Shown here: positions 7,129 to 15,260 of the stretch, piece by piece
Numbering within the stretch: the stretch's first letter is position 1
How the letters are laid out: each line of letters starts with the position of its first letter
Assembly (NCBI GenBank): GCA_002451695.1
Contig: DKDC01000004.1
Span: 77,131-94,672, forward strand
Length of the DNA stretch: 17,542 nt
From: Prevotellaceae bacterium UBA6858
GTDB lineage: Bacteria > Bacteroidota > Bacteroidia > Bacteroidales > Bacteroidaceae
Reading direction: 5' to 3'
The notes under the pieces: generated by a model
The model's database searches: none
Told to the model about the DNA's origin: nothing
The model's input: only the letters and a program-made list of their open reading frames with translations
Position numbers and translations under genes: made by a program

Positions 7129-8507
7129 TTCTTGATCCAGCCGGGATAGCGGAAATCACAATCGCGCCACTCGGGTTTTATGCTGATGTAGGTGGTTTTC
7201 TGCTTGCTGCGAATCCAGTCGTCAATAACCTTGGCCTGCTCTTTGTTGACAAGGATGCCCTGAAGTGTCTGGAAATCCTCGGTGATTGAAGCGTAATGTT
7301 CCTCGTTGCGGCTTTTGAGCTTCACTATCGCGCAAACTTTCTGCCCTTTGGGGGTAGTCATGGAAAACGGCTTGGAAATCTCGCCGGGATTCATGGTGCT
7401 GACAACTTTTGCCACGTCCTGCGGAAGATCGCGAAGCTCGAACCACTGCGTCATGCCGGCACGCGGATTGTTTGGCGACACGCTTTTCCCCATTATGCCG
7501 CGATTGTTGCGCGTGTCCTTGTCATCGGAATACACAACTGCGTCGTCAAACGTAATTTTCCCGCTCTTTATGTCGCCCGAAATGGAGTCGAGCCTCGAAA
7601 GGCACGCCTTGATTGCCTCATCGCTTATGTTGGGCTTTTTCAATATGTGGCGCACACGTATCTTGTCGCCCCTGCGGTCTATGAGCTGTATTATGTGGTA
7701 GCCGAACTCCGTCTTGACTATTCTCGAAACCTTTTTGGGGTCGGTGAGCGAGAACGCCACGTTGGCGAACTCGGGAACAAGTTCGCCTTTTCCCATATAA
7801 GGAAGTTCCCCACCGTTGCGCCGCGTGCCCTCGTCCTCGCTGTACATCATGGCGAGCGTTGAGAAATCGCTTTCGCCCGAAGTAATCCTCTTCGTATAGT
7901 CGCGCAGCTCGTTTTCTATATGGTCAACTTCCTCGCGGCTCACTTCCGGCGTGTTCGTTATTATCTGCACCTCGTAGCGTGTTGGTATCAGGGGAAGGCT
8001 GTCCTGCGGAACATTCTTGAAATAGTTTCTCACCTCCGCCGGTGTAACCTTGACATCTGCCGCTATTTTGCGTTTCACGTCCTCAACGACCATCATCCTT
8101 TTCAGTTGCTCCATTGTCTGCTGGCGGATTTGTGTCATGGGCTTGCGCATATACTCCTCGAGCTTTTCCTTCGAGCCGGCCATTTGTATCATATAGTTCA
8201 GACGGTACTCCAGTTCCTGAAGCACATCGCCGTCCTTCACCTCTATGCTGTCTATCAACGCCTGGTGGAGGAAAAGTTTCTGAATCGCCATCTGCTCGGG
8301 TATCACGCAGCGCGGGTTTCCCTCCACCTGCTCGCCGTTCACTTCGGACGCAAGACGCTGCTCCTCTACTTCGGATTTCAGTATCGGGTCATCGCCAACA
8401 ACCCAAATAACCTCGTCGATAACGTTGTTGTCCTGGGCGAAAGCCGCCGCCGGCATCAGAAACGCCGGGAGGCACATCAATATAAAAATGTTTCTAAGCT
8501 TTTTCAT
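7125..8507 (-). CDS. surA: SurA-like periplasmic chaperone/peptidylprolyl isomerase
   Basis: This 460-residue protein has a signal peptide of about 24 residues (cleaved after AAAFA). A SurA_N-type chaperone segment follows (about 26-165, VIDEVIWVVGDDPILKSEVE), then two parvulin-type PPIase domains (about 175-278, ending GYHIIQLID, and about 283-390). That is the domain order of E. coli SurA, which escorts unfolded outer-membrane proteins to the BAM complex. The second parvulin domain is more divergent: KVCAIVKL stands where GYHIIKV would be expected. It is preceded 25 nt upstream by another parvulin gene and overlaps the ostA-like gene by 4 nt. This fits a single transcription unit for outer-membrane assembly. 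Confidence 0.93.
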   Translation of the reverse strand: MKKLRNIFILMCLPAFLMPAAAFAQDNNVIDEVIWVVGDDPILKSEVEEQRLASEVNGEQVEGNPRCVIPEQMAIQKLFLHQALIDSIEVKDGDVLQELEYRLNYMIQMAGSKEKLEEYMRKPMTQIRQQTMEQLKRMMVVEDVKRKIAADVKVTPAEVRNYFKNVPQDSLPLIPTRYEVQIITNTPEVSREEVDHIENELRDYTKRITSGESDFSTLAMMYSEDEGTRRNGGELPYMGKGELVPEFANVAFSLTDPKKVSRIVKTEFGYHIIQLIDRRGDKIRVRHILKKPNISDEAIKACLSRLDSISGDIKSGKITFDDAVVYSDDKDTRNNRGIMGKSVSPNNPRAGMTQWFELRDLPQDVAKVVSTMNPGEISKPFSMTTPKGQKVCAIVKLKSRNEEHYASITEDFQTLQGILVNKEQAKVIDDWIRSKQKTTYISIKPEWRDCDFRYPGWIKK

Positions 8508-8532
8508 ATAATCCTTTTGTTTTGGCGGGAAA

Positions 8533-9948
8533 TCAGTGGTTGCTTATTGTGGACACCGCAGCGTCGTTGACTTCTATCTTGCTCTTTGCGCGTAGCTGCC
8601 TGACCCACTCCTTTTCCTTGAAGTCCTGGTAATCGCTCACCACTTGCGCCTTAACGTCGGCAAGTTCCTCCGGACCTTTCTTCAGGAGCTTGCCCTCAAT
8701 GCCGAGATAGGGGAAAGTCTTGCTCTCGCGGGGTTTCACGCTGTCGTCCTTGAAGATTTCCTTGTCCACAAAGCGGTTTTCGCCTTTTTTCCAAATGCCG
8801 TGGGAAACCACAACCTTTTCCTTGCCTTCGTTGAACTGCTTTTTTATCACGCCGCGCCAATCTTTGCCCCCGTGTTTTTTCAGCACAGCCCTCACCGGCT
8901 TGACAAGAGCCTCTTCGGAGGTGTGGAACACAAAGCCCTTGAATCGCGGGGAGTCCCATTTGTAATTCTTCTTGTTCTTCTTGAAGAACGCCTCAAGACC
9001 TGCCTTGTCCTTTTCAGCCTTGTCCCAAACTTCCTGCTTGGTTATGTTGTAGGCGAGCAAGCCCTCGCGGTAATCCCTCACAACGTCCTTCATGCCGGCA
9101 TCTTCGTCCTCGTGCTCCTTTTCCACCTTGTCGAGCACCTGCTCGCGTGTCAGTCCGCCCGAAGCCCTGACCATTTTGTCAACGGCGTGGTTGAATACCA
9201 TCTGCTGAAGTCCCTGCCTGTTGAGGGCTTCCACAAGCTCCTTCTTTTTCTCCTCGTATGGCGCGAGCTTTCCGCGTGAGCGCATAAGCACTATATGATA
9301 CCCCGCCGTGGAGGCGAACGGCTCGGACATTTCGCCGGCTTTCAGGGCATAGCATTTTTCCTCAAACTCCTTAAGCGTAGCCCCAGGGCCAAGCTCCGGC
9401 AGTTCGCCGCCGCGCTTTGCCGACATCACGTCCTGCGAGAACTTCTTGGCAGTTTCGGCAAAGTCAGCCCCGGCTTTCAGCAGTCCGTAAATGGAGTCTA
9501 TCTTAGCCTTGGCGGCGTTCTTCCTTGCCTCGTCCGCCTTTTGCGGCACGGAGATGAATATGTGGGACACATTTATAATGTCGGAGTCCTTGAGCTGCTC
9601 CTTTATGCGGTCGTAAACGGAGCGCACTATGGAGTCCTCGAACTGCTCGTCGCCCACATACTTCATGAGCAAGTCGTCGCGGTACGTGCCGAACTCCTGT
9701 CGGAACGCCGCCGCCGTGTCGATTTGCTGCCTCAACGCCTCGGCGATTTTAAGGCGGTAGTTTATGTACAGGCCAACATAGTCCTTGACGCTCGTCCCGG
9801 ACTCCTTGTTGCGGTTATAGGCACGCTCGAACTCCGAGCGCAACACCTGCTCGCCGTTAATAGTCATCACCACCGGGTCTCCGCCGTTCTGGGCGTAAAG
9901 CCCGGCGCAAGCCAGCAGCGAAAGCAGGAAAGTTGTCATGCGTTTCAT
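8533..9948 (-). CDS. Periplasmic parvulin-type peptidylprolyl isomerase
   Basis: The 471-residue product starts with a signal peptide of about 19 residues (cleaved after GLYA). An N-terminal helical SurA/PrsA-like region follows (about 24-120), then one parvulin domain (about 124-224) with VSHIFISV, RGGELPELGPGA, MSEPFASTAGYHIVLM in order. About 240 further residues, lysine-rich and without a second recognisable parvulin domain, complete it. It probably assists folding of exported proteins in the periplasm, in parallel with the SurA encoded next. Its stop is 25 nt before surA, and its start is 36 nt after guaB. A PpiC/PpiD/PrsA label would be equally defensible, so no gene symbol is given. 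Confidence 0.9.
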   Translation of the reverse strand: MKRMTTFLLSLLACAGLYAQNGGDPVVMTINGEQVLRSEFERAYNRNKESGTSVKDYVGLYINYRLKIAEALRQQIDTAAAFRQEFGTYRDDLLMKYVGDEQFEDSIVRSVYDRIKEQLKDSDIINVSHIFISVPQKADEARKNAAKAKIDSIYGLLKAGADFAETAKKFSQDVMSAKRGGELPELGPGATLKEFEEKCYALKAGEMSEPFASTAGYHIVLMRSRGKLAPYEEKKKELVEALNRQGLQQMVFNHAVDKMVRASGGLTREQVLDKVEKEHEDEDAGMKDVVRDYREGLLAYNITKQEVWDKAEKDKAGLEAFFKKNKKNYKWDSPRFKGFVFHTSEEALVKPVRAVLKKHGGKDWRGVIKKQFNEGKEKVVVSHGIWKKGENRFVDKEIFKDDSVKPRESKTFPYLGIEGKLLKKGPEELADVKAQVVSDYQDFKEKEWVRQLRAKSKIEVNDAAVSTISNH

Positions 9949-9984
9949 CTTTCTGAGAGGGGTGTTACTGCGTTTGCGCCACAG

Positions 9985-11469
9985 TCAGACCTTTGTGGCA
10001 GGGCTGTAGTTGGGCGCCTCGCTTGTTATGGTTATGTCGTGCGGATGGCTTTCGAGCACGCCCGCGTTGGTTATGCGCGTGAACTTGGCGTTGTGCAGCC
10101 CGTCAATGGTGTGTGCGCCGCAATATCCCATGCCCGAGCGCAAGCCGCCCACGAGCTGGTAGATGACCTCCTGCACAGTTCCCTTGTAAGGCACGCGCCC
10201 GCTGATGCCCTCGGGCACGAGCTTCTTCGCGTCGGTAACGCCGCTTTGGAAATACCTGTCCTTCGAGCCGTTTTCCATGGCCTCGAGCGAGCCCATTCCG
10301 CGATACGACTTGAATTTCCTGCCGTTGAATATTATCGTCTCGCCCGGGGACTCTTCCGTTCCCGCCACAAGCGAGCCGATCATCACAGAGTTTCCGCCGG
10401 CGGCAAGGGCCTTTACAATGTCGCCCGAATACCTCAATCCGCCATCGGCTATCATGGGTATGCCCGTGCCGGCCAAGGCGCACGAAACGTCGTAAACCGC
10501 CGAAAGCTGGGGAACGCCCACGCCCGCCACGACACGCGTTGTGCAAATCGAGCCCGGCCCTATGCCGACCTTTATGCCGTCGGCGCCAGCCTCCACAAGA
10601 GCCTTGGCAGCCTCGCCGGTAGCCACGTTGCCAACCACGAACTCCTGTTCGGGGAAAGCGGCCTTCGCGGCGCGGAGCTTGTCTATCACGCCCTGCGAAT
10701 GCCCGTGGGCGGTGTCAATCACAATCGCGTCGGCCCCGGCCCTCACCAAAGCCTCTATGCGCTCGAGCGTGTCAACCGTTACGCCAACGCCCGCAGCGAC
10801 GCGCAGACGGCCTTTCTCGTCCTTGCACGCCATGGGCTTGTCCTTCGCCTTTGTTATGTCCTTGTATGTTATAAGCCCGATGATATGGTTGTCCTTGTCA
10901 ACAACCGGCAGCTTCTCAATCTTGTTCTGCTGCAATATCTCGGCAGCCTGGTCAAGGTCGGTTTTCTGCGTTGTGGTAACGATGTTCCTGCTCGTCATCA
11001 CCTCGTCGATTTTCCTGTTAAGGTCATGCTCGAAGCGCAAGTCGCGGTTGGTTACGATGCCCACGAGGTGTTTTTCCTCGTCCACCACAGGTATGCCGCC
11101 TATGTGGTATTCGTGCATCAGGCTCAGCGCAGTGCGCACCGTGGAGCCGTGCAGGATGGTTACGGGGTCGTAGATCATGCCGTTCTCGGCGCGTTTCACT
11201 ATTGCGACCTCCCTTGCCTGGTCCTCAATCGGCATATTCTTGTGTATCACTCCGATGCCGCCCTCGCGTGCAATGGCTATCGCCATTTTCGACTCGGTTA
11301 CGGTGTCCATCGCGGCGGTTACGAAAGGAATGTTGAGGTTTATTTTTCTCGTAAAGCGCGTGGCGAGCGAAACTTCTCTCGGCAGCACGTTGGAATAAGC
11401 GGGAATCAAAAGGACGTCATCGAAAGTAAGTCCGTCCATCACAATTTTGTCTGCAATAAATGAAGCCAT
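9985..11469 (-). CDS. guaB: Inosine-5'-monophosphate dehydrogenase
   Basis: GuaB oxidises IMP to XMP with NAD+, the committed step of GMP synthesis, in the cytosol. The 494-residue protein has the usual bacterial length and layout. The N-terminal barrel segment holds GLTFDDVLLIPAYS near 13-26. Two CBS domains are inserted at about 100-205. The catalytic loop GIGPGSICTTRVVAGVGVPQ carries nucleophile Cys309, followed by the IMP phosphate-binding block near DGGLRYSGD and the mobile flap region containing YRGMGS. The start at 11469 follows a -7 box by 22 nt and gives the standard N-terminus. First gene of the probable operon guaB-PPIase-surA-ostA-mutL. Confidence 0.97.
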   Translation of the reverse strand: MASFIADKIVMDGLTFDDVLLIPAYSNVLPREVSLATRFTRKINLNIPFVTAAMDTVTESKMAIAIAREGGIGVIHKNMPIEDQAREVAIVKRAENGMIYDPVTILHGSTVRTALSLMHEYHIGGIPVVDEEKHLVGIVTNRDLRFEHDLNRKIDEVMTSRNIVTTTQKTDLDQAAEILQQNKIEKLPVVDKDNHIIGLITYKDITKAKDKPMACKDEKGRLRVAAGVGVTVDTLERIEALVRAGADAIVIDTAHGHSQGVIDKLRAAKAAFPEQEFVVGNVATGEAAKALVEAGADGIKVGIGPGSICTTRVVAGVGVPQLSAVYDVSCALAGTGIPMIADGGLRYSGDIVKALAAGGNSVMIGSLVAGTEESPGETIIFNGRKFKSYRGMGSLEAMENGSKDRYFQSGVTDAKKLVPEGISGRVPYKGTVQEVIYQLVGGLRSGMGYCGAHTIDGLHNAKFTRITNAGVLESHPHDITITSEAPNYSPATKV

Positions 11470-11491
11470 AAAAATCTGTTTTTATTGCGCA

Positions 11492-11507
11492 CAAATTTAC
11501 TCAAAAT
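11492..11507 (-). promoter_or_regulatory. guaB operon promoter, -7 region
   Basis: On the minus strand the -7 box TAAATTTG occupies 11499..11492. Transcription should start near 11486 with a leader of about 17 nt (AATAAAAACAGATTTTT) before the ATG. No -33 TTTG is seen at normal spacing. The 16 nt at 11507..11492 are identical to those at the trpS promoter (169-184). Confidence 0.65.
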
Positions 11508-11787
11508 ATTTAAGACGCACGGGCTGCCGCAGGGTTTTTAACCTAATCTAACACCACTTTTCGCCACACCGCCAAATATCCCGGAGCACAGCCGTGCCTT
11601 TTGGAAATCCCGCACATCAAAACTCGCGGGAAAGCCACTTCCGGCCGCACGCCATATTACGCCGGAAGACCCGCAAACCTCCAACCCGCAAACCAGCCGG
11701 AAACCGCAGGGCGCGGATTTTGCAAAAAGTGCGCAATGCGCAGTATGCCAACAAATTGCACATTTCTTTCTGTTGTTTCATAACGAT
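11508..11787. other. Intergenic stretch upstream of guaB with no gene
   Basis: No convincing coding frame is present. An inverted repeat CTTCCGGC (11638-11645) with GCCGGAAG (11661-11668) encloses a 15-nt loop but has no T-tract on either side. CCCGCAAACC occurs twice close together near 11670-11693. Short plus-strand frames here lack promoters and conserved features. The remainder of the gap (11788-11995) is the second copy of the 21-bp repeat element. Confidence 0.5.
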
Positions 11788-11963
11788 TTGTTTTTCAAAG
11801 GCTTGCAAATCCCTAAAAAAGGTCTGATGTAGTTCGGATTATATCAGACATAATTTTTCCTGTGTCCTATGTAGTTTTTCCCACATCAGATGTAGTTTTG
11901 GCAGTATTGGTTTTGCGCCAACTGTAGGGTCGTATTGCATACGCCCCTACGGCGGTGCAATTC
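11788..11963 (-). repeat. Composite 21-bp-unit repeat, copy B (most complete)
   Basis: Read on the minus strand from 11963, the parts are: GAATTGCA; a palindrome at 11924-11950 (GTAGGGGCGTATG...ACCCTAC); TGGCGCAAAACCA (11920..11908); and 21-bp units starting at 11893, 11872, 11851 and 11830. The units have the forms ACATCTGA..GGAAAAACT, ACATAGGA..GGAAAAATT, ATGTCTGATATAATCC.. and ACATCAGACCTTTTTT. Then, after 6 nt, comes the 21-nt box at 11808..11788. The left part aligns with copy C and the right part with copy A, so this copy links the two. Confidence 0.88.
11815..11849 (-). terminator. Terminator-like hairpin downstream of the PAP2 gene (inside repeat B)
   Basis: On the minus strand GTCTGAT pairs with ATCAGAC around a 14-nt loop and is followed by CTTTTTT. 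It lies about 145 nt after the PAP2 stop in the direction of transcription, so in this copy the element could supply the terminator. The stem is only 7 bp and AT-containing, so strength is uncertain. Confidence 0.5.
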
Positions 11964-11995
11964 TTTGATTGATTGAACGGCACTGTCGCCTGCGC

Positions 11996-12781
11996 TCACC
12001 TCGGAAGGAATGTCTCGAAAAGACTTATCACCGCAATCGCCGCAAACGTGAATGCAGCGGCTGCCGGCACAAGGTTGTGCCTGTCGCGCAAAATGCAATG
12101 CTCCCTGCCCATTGCCCTGACGCACACAACATACACCGCCACGCCAATGGCATTCCCGAGGCACGCGCCGGCAAGAACGTCAAAAGGATAGTGCACACCT
12201 AAATATATGCGCGAATAGCAAACTATTATGGAAAAACAGAAAAGGGAGGCGCAGACCAGGCGGTTGCGCAGAAGGAGCATCAGCCAAACGCTCTCGCCGA
12301 AGCAGTTTGCCGCATGGCTCGACACAAAGCCGAAACGCCCGCCACGGTATTCGTTCACATAGTGGAGCAAATAGCTTATTGTGTCGTTGTGGGACGGCCG
12401 CGGACGTTCCACGATGCGCTTTATCACCCCCGAAACCTGGTCGCAGAGCGCGACCACCGCCACGCTGGCGGCTATCAACGCCACCGCGCGGACTTTGCTC
12501 TTGCAGCCAGTCATCACAACGCATACTATCGACAATATCAGCGGAAGCCAGATGAGCTTGCTCGAAAGGTTGTAGAACAGGTAATCGGAATAGCGCGAGC
12601 CGTAAACGTTGATCGTAACCATTGACAGCATATCGAAAAAATGCAGGTTCGCTATCACCGCCTTAGAGCGCGTGAGCAGAAACCACACAACGATGACGAA
12701 GTTCAAGACCATGCACGCCGTCTCCGTGTCAGCGCGCCTTAGTCCGCCCCAAACCGATATGTTGTTCCTGTTGCCGTTCAT
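11996..12781 (-). CDS. PAP2-family membrane phosphatase
   Basis: This integral membrane lipid phosphatase has the three PAP2 signatures. In the 261-residue form these are KX6RP (Lys121 to Arg128-Pro129), SSH (154-156, within YRGGRFGFVSSHAAN), and SRX5HX3D (Ser190, Arg191, His197, Asp201). Five or six transmembrane segments are apparent. Substrate is likely an undecaprenyl or lipid A (pyro)phosphate, or phosphatidylglycerol phosphate; sequence alone does not decide. The frame is open to 12955, but that start lies inside the recQ terminator and upstream of the -7 box at 12851-12858. ATG 12781 fits that promoter with a leader of about 60 nt and the upstream codons look coding. ATG 12712 and GTG 12658 are alternatives; the last gives the usual family length (220 aa). 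Confidence 0.85.
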   Translation of the reverse strand: MNGNRNNISVWGGLRRADTETACMVLNFVIVVWFLLTRSKAVIANLHFFDMLSMVTINVYGSRYSDYLFYNLSSKLIWLPLILSIVCVVMTGCKSKVRAVALIAASVAVVALCDQVSGVIKRIVERPRPSHNDTISYLLHYVNEYRGGRFGFVSSHAANCFGESVWLMLLLRNRLVCASLFCFSIIVCYSRIYLGVHYPFDVLAGACLGNAIGVAVYVVCVRAMGREHCILRDRHNLVPAAAAFTFAAIAVISLFETFLPR

Positions 12782-12850
12782 TCCCGTTCTAATGCCATAT
12801 GCCGGCAGAGCCGTAAACACCAAAGGCTCTGCACATTCGGCAAGCAACGG

Positions 12851-12858
12851 CAAAGATA
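12851..12858 (-). promoter_or_regulatory. PAP2 gene promoter, -7 box
   Basis: TATCTTTG on the minus strand is a perfect -7 box, identical to those of the tRNA and clpP promoters. Start of transcription is expected near 12845. No TTTG is present at an 18-21 nt spacing. Confidence 0.55.
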
Positions 12859-12937
12859 GCGTTTTTGCGCCAAAAATGGCGGCAATTGCGCCGTTTTTGC
12901 ACAATCCCCGATAAAAACACGCACAATAATGACACAA

Positions 12938-12975
12938 AAAGCCCTGCATCCGCACCGGGCGGGACGCAGGGCTTT
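12938..12975 (-). terminator. recQ rho-independent terminator
   Basis: AAAGCCCTGC (12938-12947) is inverted at 12966-12975, giving a 10-bp stem that can continue through further TCC/GGA pairs. On the minus strand the stem runs into TTTTTGTG. It starts 14 nt after the recQ stop and insulates the PAP2 promoter from recQ transcription. Confidence 0.9.
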
Positions 12976-12989
12976 CCGCTGTATGTCTG

Positions 12990-15173
12990 TCAGTTTGCCA
13001 TTTCGGAGATGAACTTGATTCTCACAAGCCTTATCTCCTCCTCGCTGTAATCCTCGTCAAGGTTGTCCATCGCCTCGTCAATGGAATCGGTTTCCGAACT
13101 CTTGAAATAGGAATAAATGTCGTCTATGCGGTCGTCGTCCATGTTCTCCACAAGGAAGTAGTCAATGTTAATGCGTGTGCCGGAATAGACTATGGATTCC
13201 ATTTCGTCCAGAAGTTCCGTGAACTCGAGTCCGTTTGCCATGGCAATGTCGTTAAGATCCACCTGCCTGTCTATGGCCTGGATGATGTTCACCTTCACCT
13301 TCGACTTCTTGGCCACCATACGAACCCTCATGTCCTCGGGCCTTTCTATCTCGTTGTCCTCGCACCACCGCTTGATTAGCTCGCAAAACTCCTTGCCGTA
13401 GCGGCGTGCCTTGCCCGCCCCCACTCCGGGTATGTTCTGCAGCTCCTCTGCGGTTACCGGGTAAATCGTGGCCATAGCCTCGAGCGACTGGTCCTGGAAT
13501 ATTACGTATGGCGGAATGTCAAGCTTTGCCGAAAGTTCCTTCCTCAAATCACACAGCATCTGGTAGAGTGCCGGGTCAACGGCATTCGCCCCGCCGTCGT
13601 GCACAGCAGCGTCTGTTTCTTCTTCGTTAAATTCGTTGTCTTTTGTAACCATAAACTCTGTTGGTTTTTTAATGAACCTGCGTCCTTTCTCCGTAAGTTT
13701 CAGAACACCGTAGTCCTCCACGTTCTTTTCGAGGTATCCCGAAAGCTCCGCCTGGCTTATCACGGCGTTGAGTGTCCTGTCGTCCTCGTCCTCGCAGATC
13801 CCGAAAGTTTCAAGTCCGTCATGATGCCGAGCGAGAGTCTCCTCCGTCTCGCGCCCATGAAGCACGTCTTTTATGTAATCGTCTTTAAAATTCTCCTTTG
13901 TGAGCTGCACCGTGAGCAGCACGTTCAAAAGTTCCTCGCTTGCGTCCACCCTTGTCTGGGGATGCAGGCAGTTGTCGCAGTTCTCGCAGTTGTCCTTGCC
14001 ATACTCCTCTCCGAAGTAGTGCAGCAGCAGCCTGCGCCGGCACACTGTGCTTTCGGCGTAGTTTGAAGTGGCACGCAAAAGCTGCCTTCCTATGTCCTGT
14101 TCGGCAAGCGGCTTCCATTCCATGAGCTTTTCAAGCTTGCGCACATCCTCCCGGGAGTAAAACGCAATGCACTTGCCCTCGCGCCCGTCCCTTCCGGCGC
14201 GCCCCGTCTCCTGATAGTAACCCTCAAGGCTCTTGGGCATGTCATAATGAATGACGAAGCGAACGTCGGGCTTGTCTATCCCCATTCCGAAAGCAATCGT
14301 TGCCACGATGACATCGATTTTCTCCATAATGAAGTCATCCTGCGTCTTTGAGCGGGCGGCGGCGTCCATTCCCGCGTGGTATGGCGCGGCGGATATGTCG
14401 TTTGCCTGCAAAACGGCGGCAAGCTCCTCAACCCTTTTGCGGGACAGGCAGTAAATTATGCCGCTCTTGCCCGAGTTCTGCTTGATGAACTTTATTATGT
14501 CCTTGTCGATGTTCTTGGTTTTCTGCCTCACCTCGTAATAAAGGTTCGGCCTGTTGAAGGAACTTTTGAAGTCCTTTGCGCCGGAAATGCCGAGGTTGCG
14601 CTTTATGTCAGCCCTCACCTTGTCGGTGGCGGTTGCCGTGAGGGCGATAATAGGCGCACGCCCGATGCGCTCTATTATGTCGCGCAGGTTGCGGTATTCC
14701 GGGCGGAAGTCATGCCCCCACTCCGAAATGCAGTGGGCTTCGTCTATCGCGTAAAAGGACACCCTCGCCTTTCTGAGGAACTCCACGTTCTCCTCTTTCG
14801 TCAGCGTTTCGGGCGCAACGTAAAGGAGCTTGGTGTTTCCCTCCACGATGTCCCTCTTCACCTGTTCTATCGCGGGCTTGTTGAGCATGGAGTTGAGGAA
14901 GTGCGCCACGTTGTCAAGCTCGCTCATGTGGCGCACCATGTCAACCTGGTTCTTCATCAAGGCTATCAAAGGCGACACCACGATTGCCGTACCCTCCATG
15001 AGAAGTGCGGGAAGCTGATAGCAGAGCGACTTTCCCCCACCCGTGGGCATGAGCACGAACGTGTCATTCCCCGCAAGGACGTTCCGGATTATCGCCTCCT
15101 GATCGCCCTTGAACTTGTCGAAGCCGAAATAGCGTTTCAGCCCCTCTGTCAGGTTCATCTCCTTGTCTGCCAT
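12990..15173 (-). CDS. recQ: ATP-dependent DNA helicase RecQ
   Basis: This 3'-5' superfamily 2 helicase acts in recombination and stalled-fork repair. The 727-residue protein has Walker A MPTGGGKS (42-49), the DEAH box (144-147) with the aromatic-rich loop after it (CISEWGHDFRPEYRNL), and motif III (ALTATAT near 178-184). Motif VI is QETGRAGRDG (321-330). The RecQ-Ct zinc site uses Cys378, Cys396, Cys399 and Cys402. After a winged-helix region, an HRDC domain spans about 532-605. About 120 more residues follow, ending in a very acidic segment. E. coli RecQ is about 610 residues, so the C-terminal extension is extra; similar extensions are known in Bacteroidetes. The gene has its own -7 box and terminator. 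Confidence 0.96.
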   Translation of the reverse strand: MADKEMNLTEGLKRYFGFDKFKGDQEAIIRNVLAGNDTFVLMPTGGGKSLCYQLPALLMEGTAIVVSPLIALMKNQVDMVRHMSELDNVAHFLNSMLNKPAIEQVKRDIVEGNTKLLYVAPETLTKEENVEFLRKARVSFYAIDEAHCISEWGHDFRPEYRNLRDIIERIGRAPIIALTATATDKVRADIKRNLGISGAKDFKSSFNRPNLYYEVRQKTKNIDKDIIKFIKQNSGKSGIIYCLSRKRVEELAAVLQANDISAAPYHAGMDAAARSKTQDDFIMEKIDVIVATIAFGMGIDKPDVRFVIHYDMPKSLEGYYQETGRAGRDGREGKCIAFYSREDVRKLEKLMEWKPLAEQDIGRQLLRATSNYAESTVCRRRLLLHYFGEEYGKDNCENCDNCLHPQTRVDASEELLNVLLTVQLTKENFKDDYIKDVLHGRETEETLARHHDGLETFGICEDEDDRTLNAVISQAELSGYLEKNVEDYGVLKLTEKGRRFIKKPTEFMVTKDNEFNEEETDAAVHDGGANAVDPALYQMLCDLRKELSAKLDIPPYVIFQDQSLEAMATIYPVTAEELQNIPGVGAGKARRYGKEFCELIKRWCEDNEIERPEDMRVRMVAKKSKVKVNIIQAIDRQVDLNDIAMANGLEFTELLDEMESIVYSGTRINIDYFLVENMDDDRIDDIYSYFKSSETDSIDEAMDNLDEDYSEEEIRLVRIKFISEMAN

Positions 15174-15211
15174 GTTTCTTTACGACTGCTGTCCCGTTGC
15201 TGCCGCAAGGA

Positions 15212-15219
15212 CAAATATA
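15212..15219 (-). promoter_or_regulatory. recQ promoter, -7 box
   Basis: TATATTTG on the minus strand fits TAnnTTTG and lies in the 87-nt gap between clpX and recQ, placing transcription start about 30 nt before the recQ ATG. There is no clear -33 box. There is also no clear terminator after clpX, so read-through from clpPX into recQ is possible. Confidence 0.5.
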
Positions 15220-15260
15220 GCCATTTGTTTCCGACTCCCGCGCATACGCGCCGCATATTT

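Noticed and set aside
9295..11463. 722-codon open frame on the plus strand opposite guaB and the 5' part of the PPIase gene
   Set aside because: It mirrors real genes, has an atypical His/Val/Arg-rich composition, no promoter, and no recognisable domain. Codon bias of the true genes on the other strand explains the lack of stops.
11638..11668. CTTCCGGC/GCCGGAAG hairpin as a terminator
   Set aside because: No T-tract follows on either strand and no gene end is adjacent.
11594..11827. Short plus-strand frames in the gap upstream of guaB
   Set aside because: No promoter, no homology I can recognise, and the 3' end falls inside repeat copy B.
12782..12955. Longest start of the PAP2 gene at 12955
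   Set aside because: It begins within the recQ terminator hairpin and spans the -7 box at 12851-12858, so it would precede the transcript.
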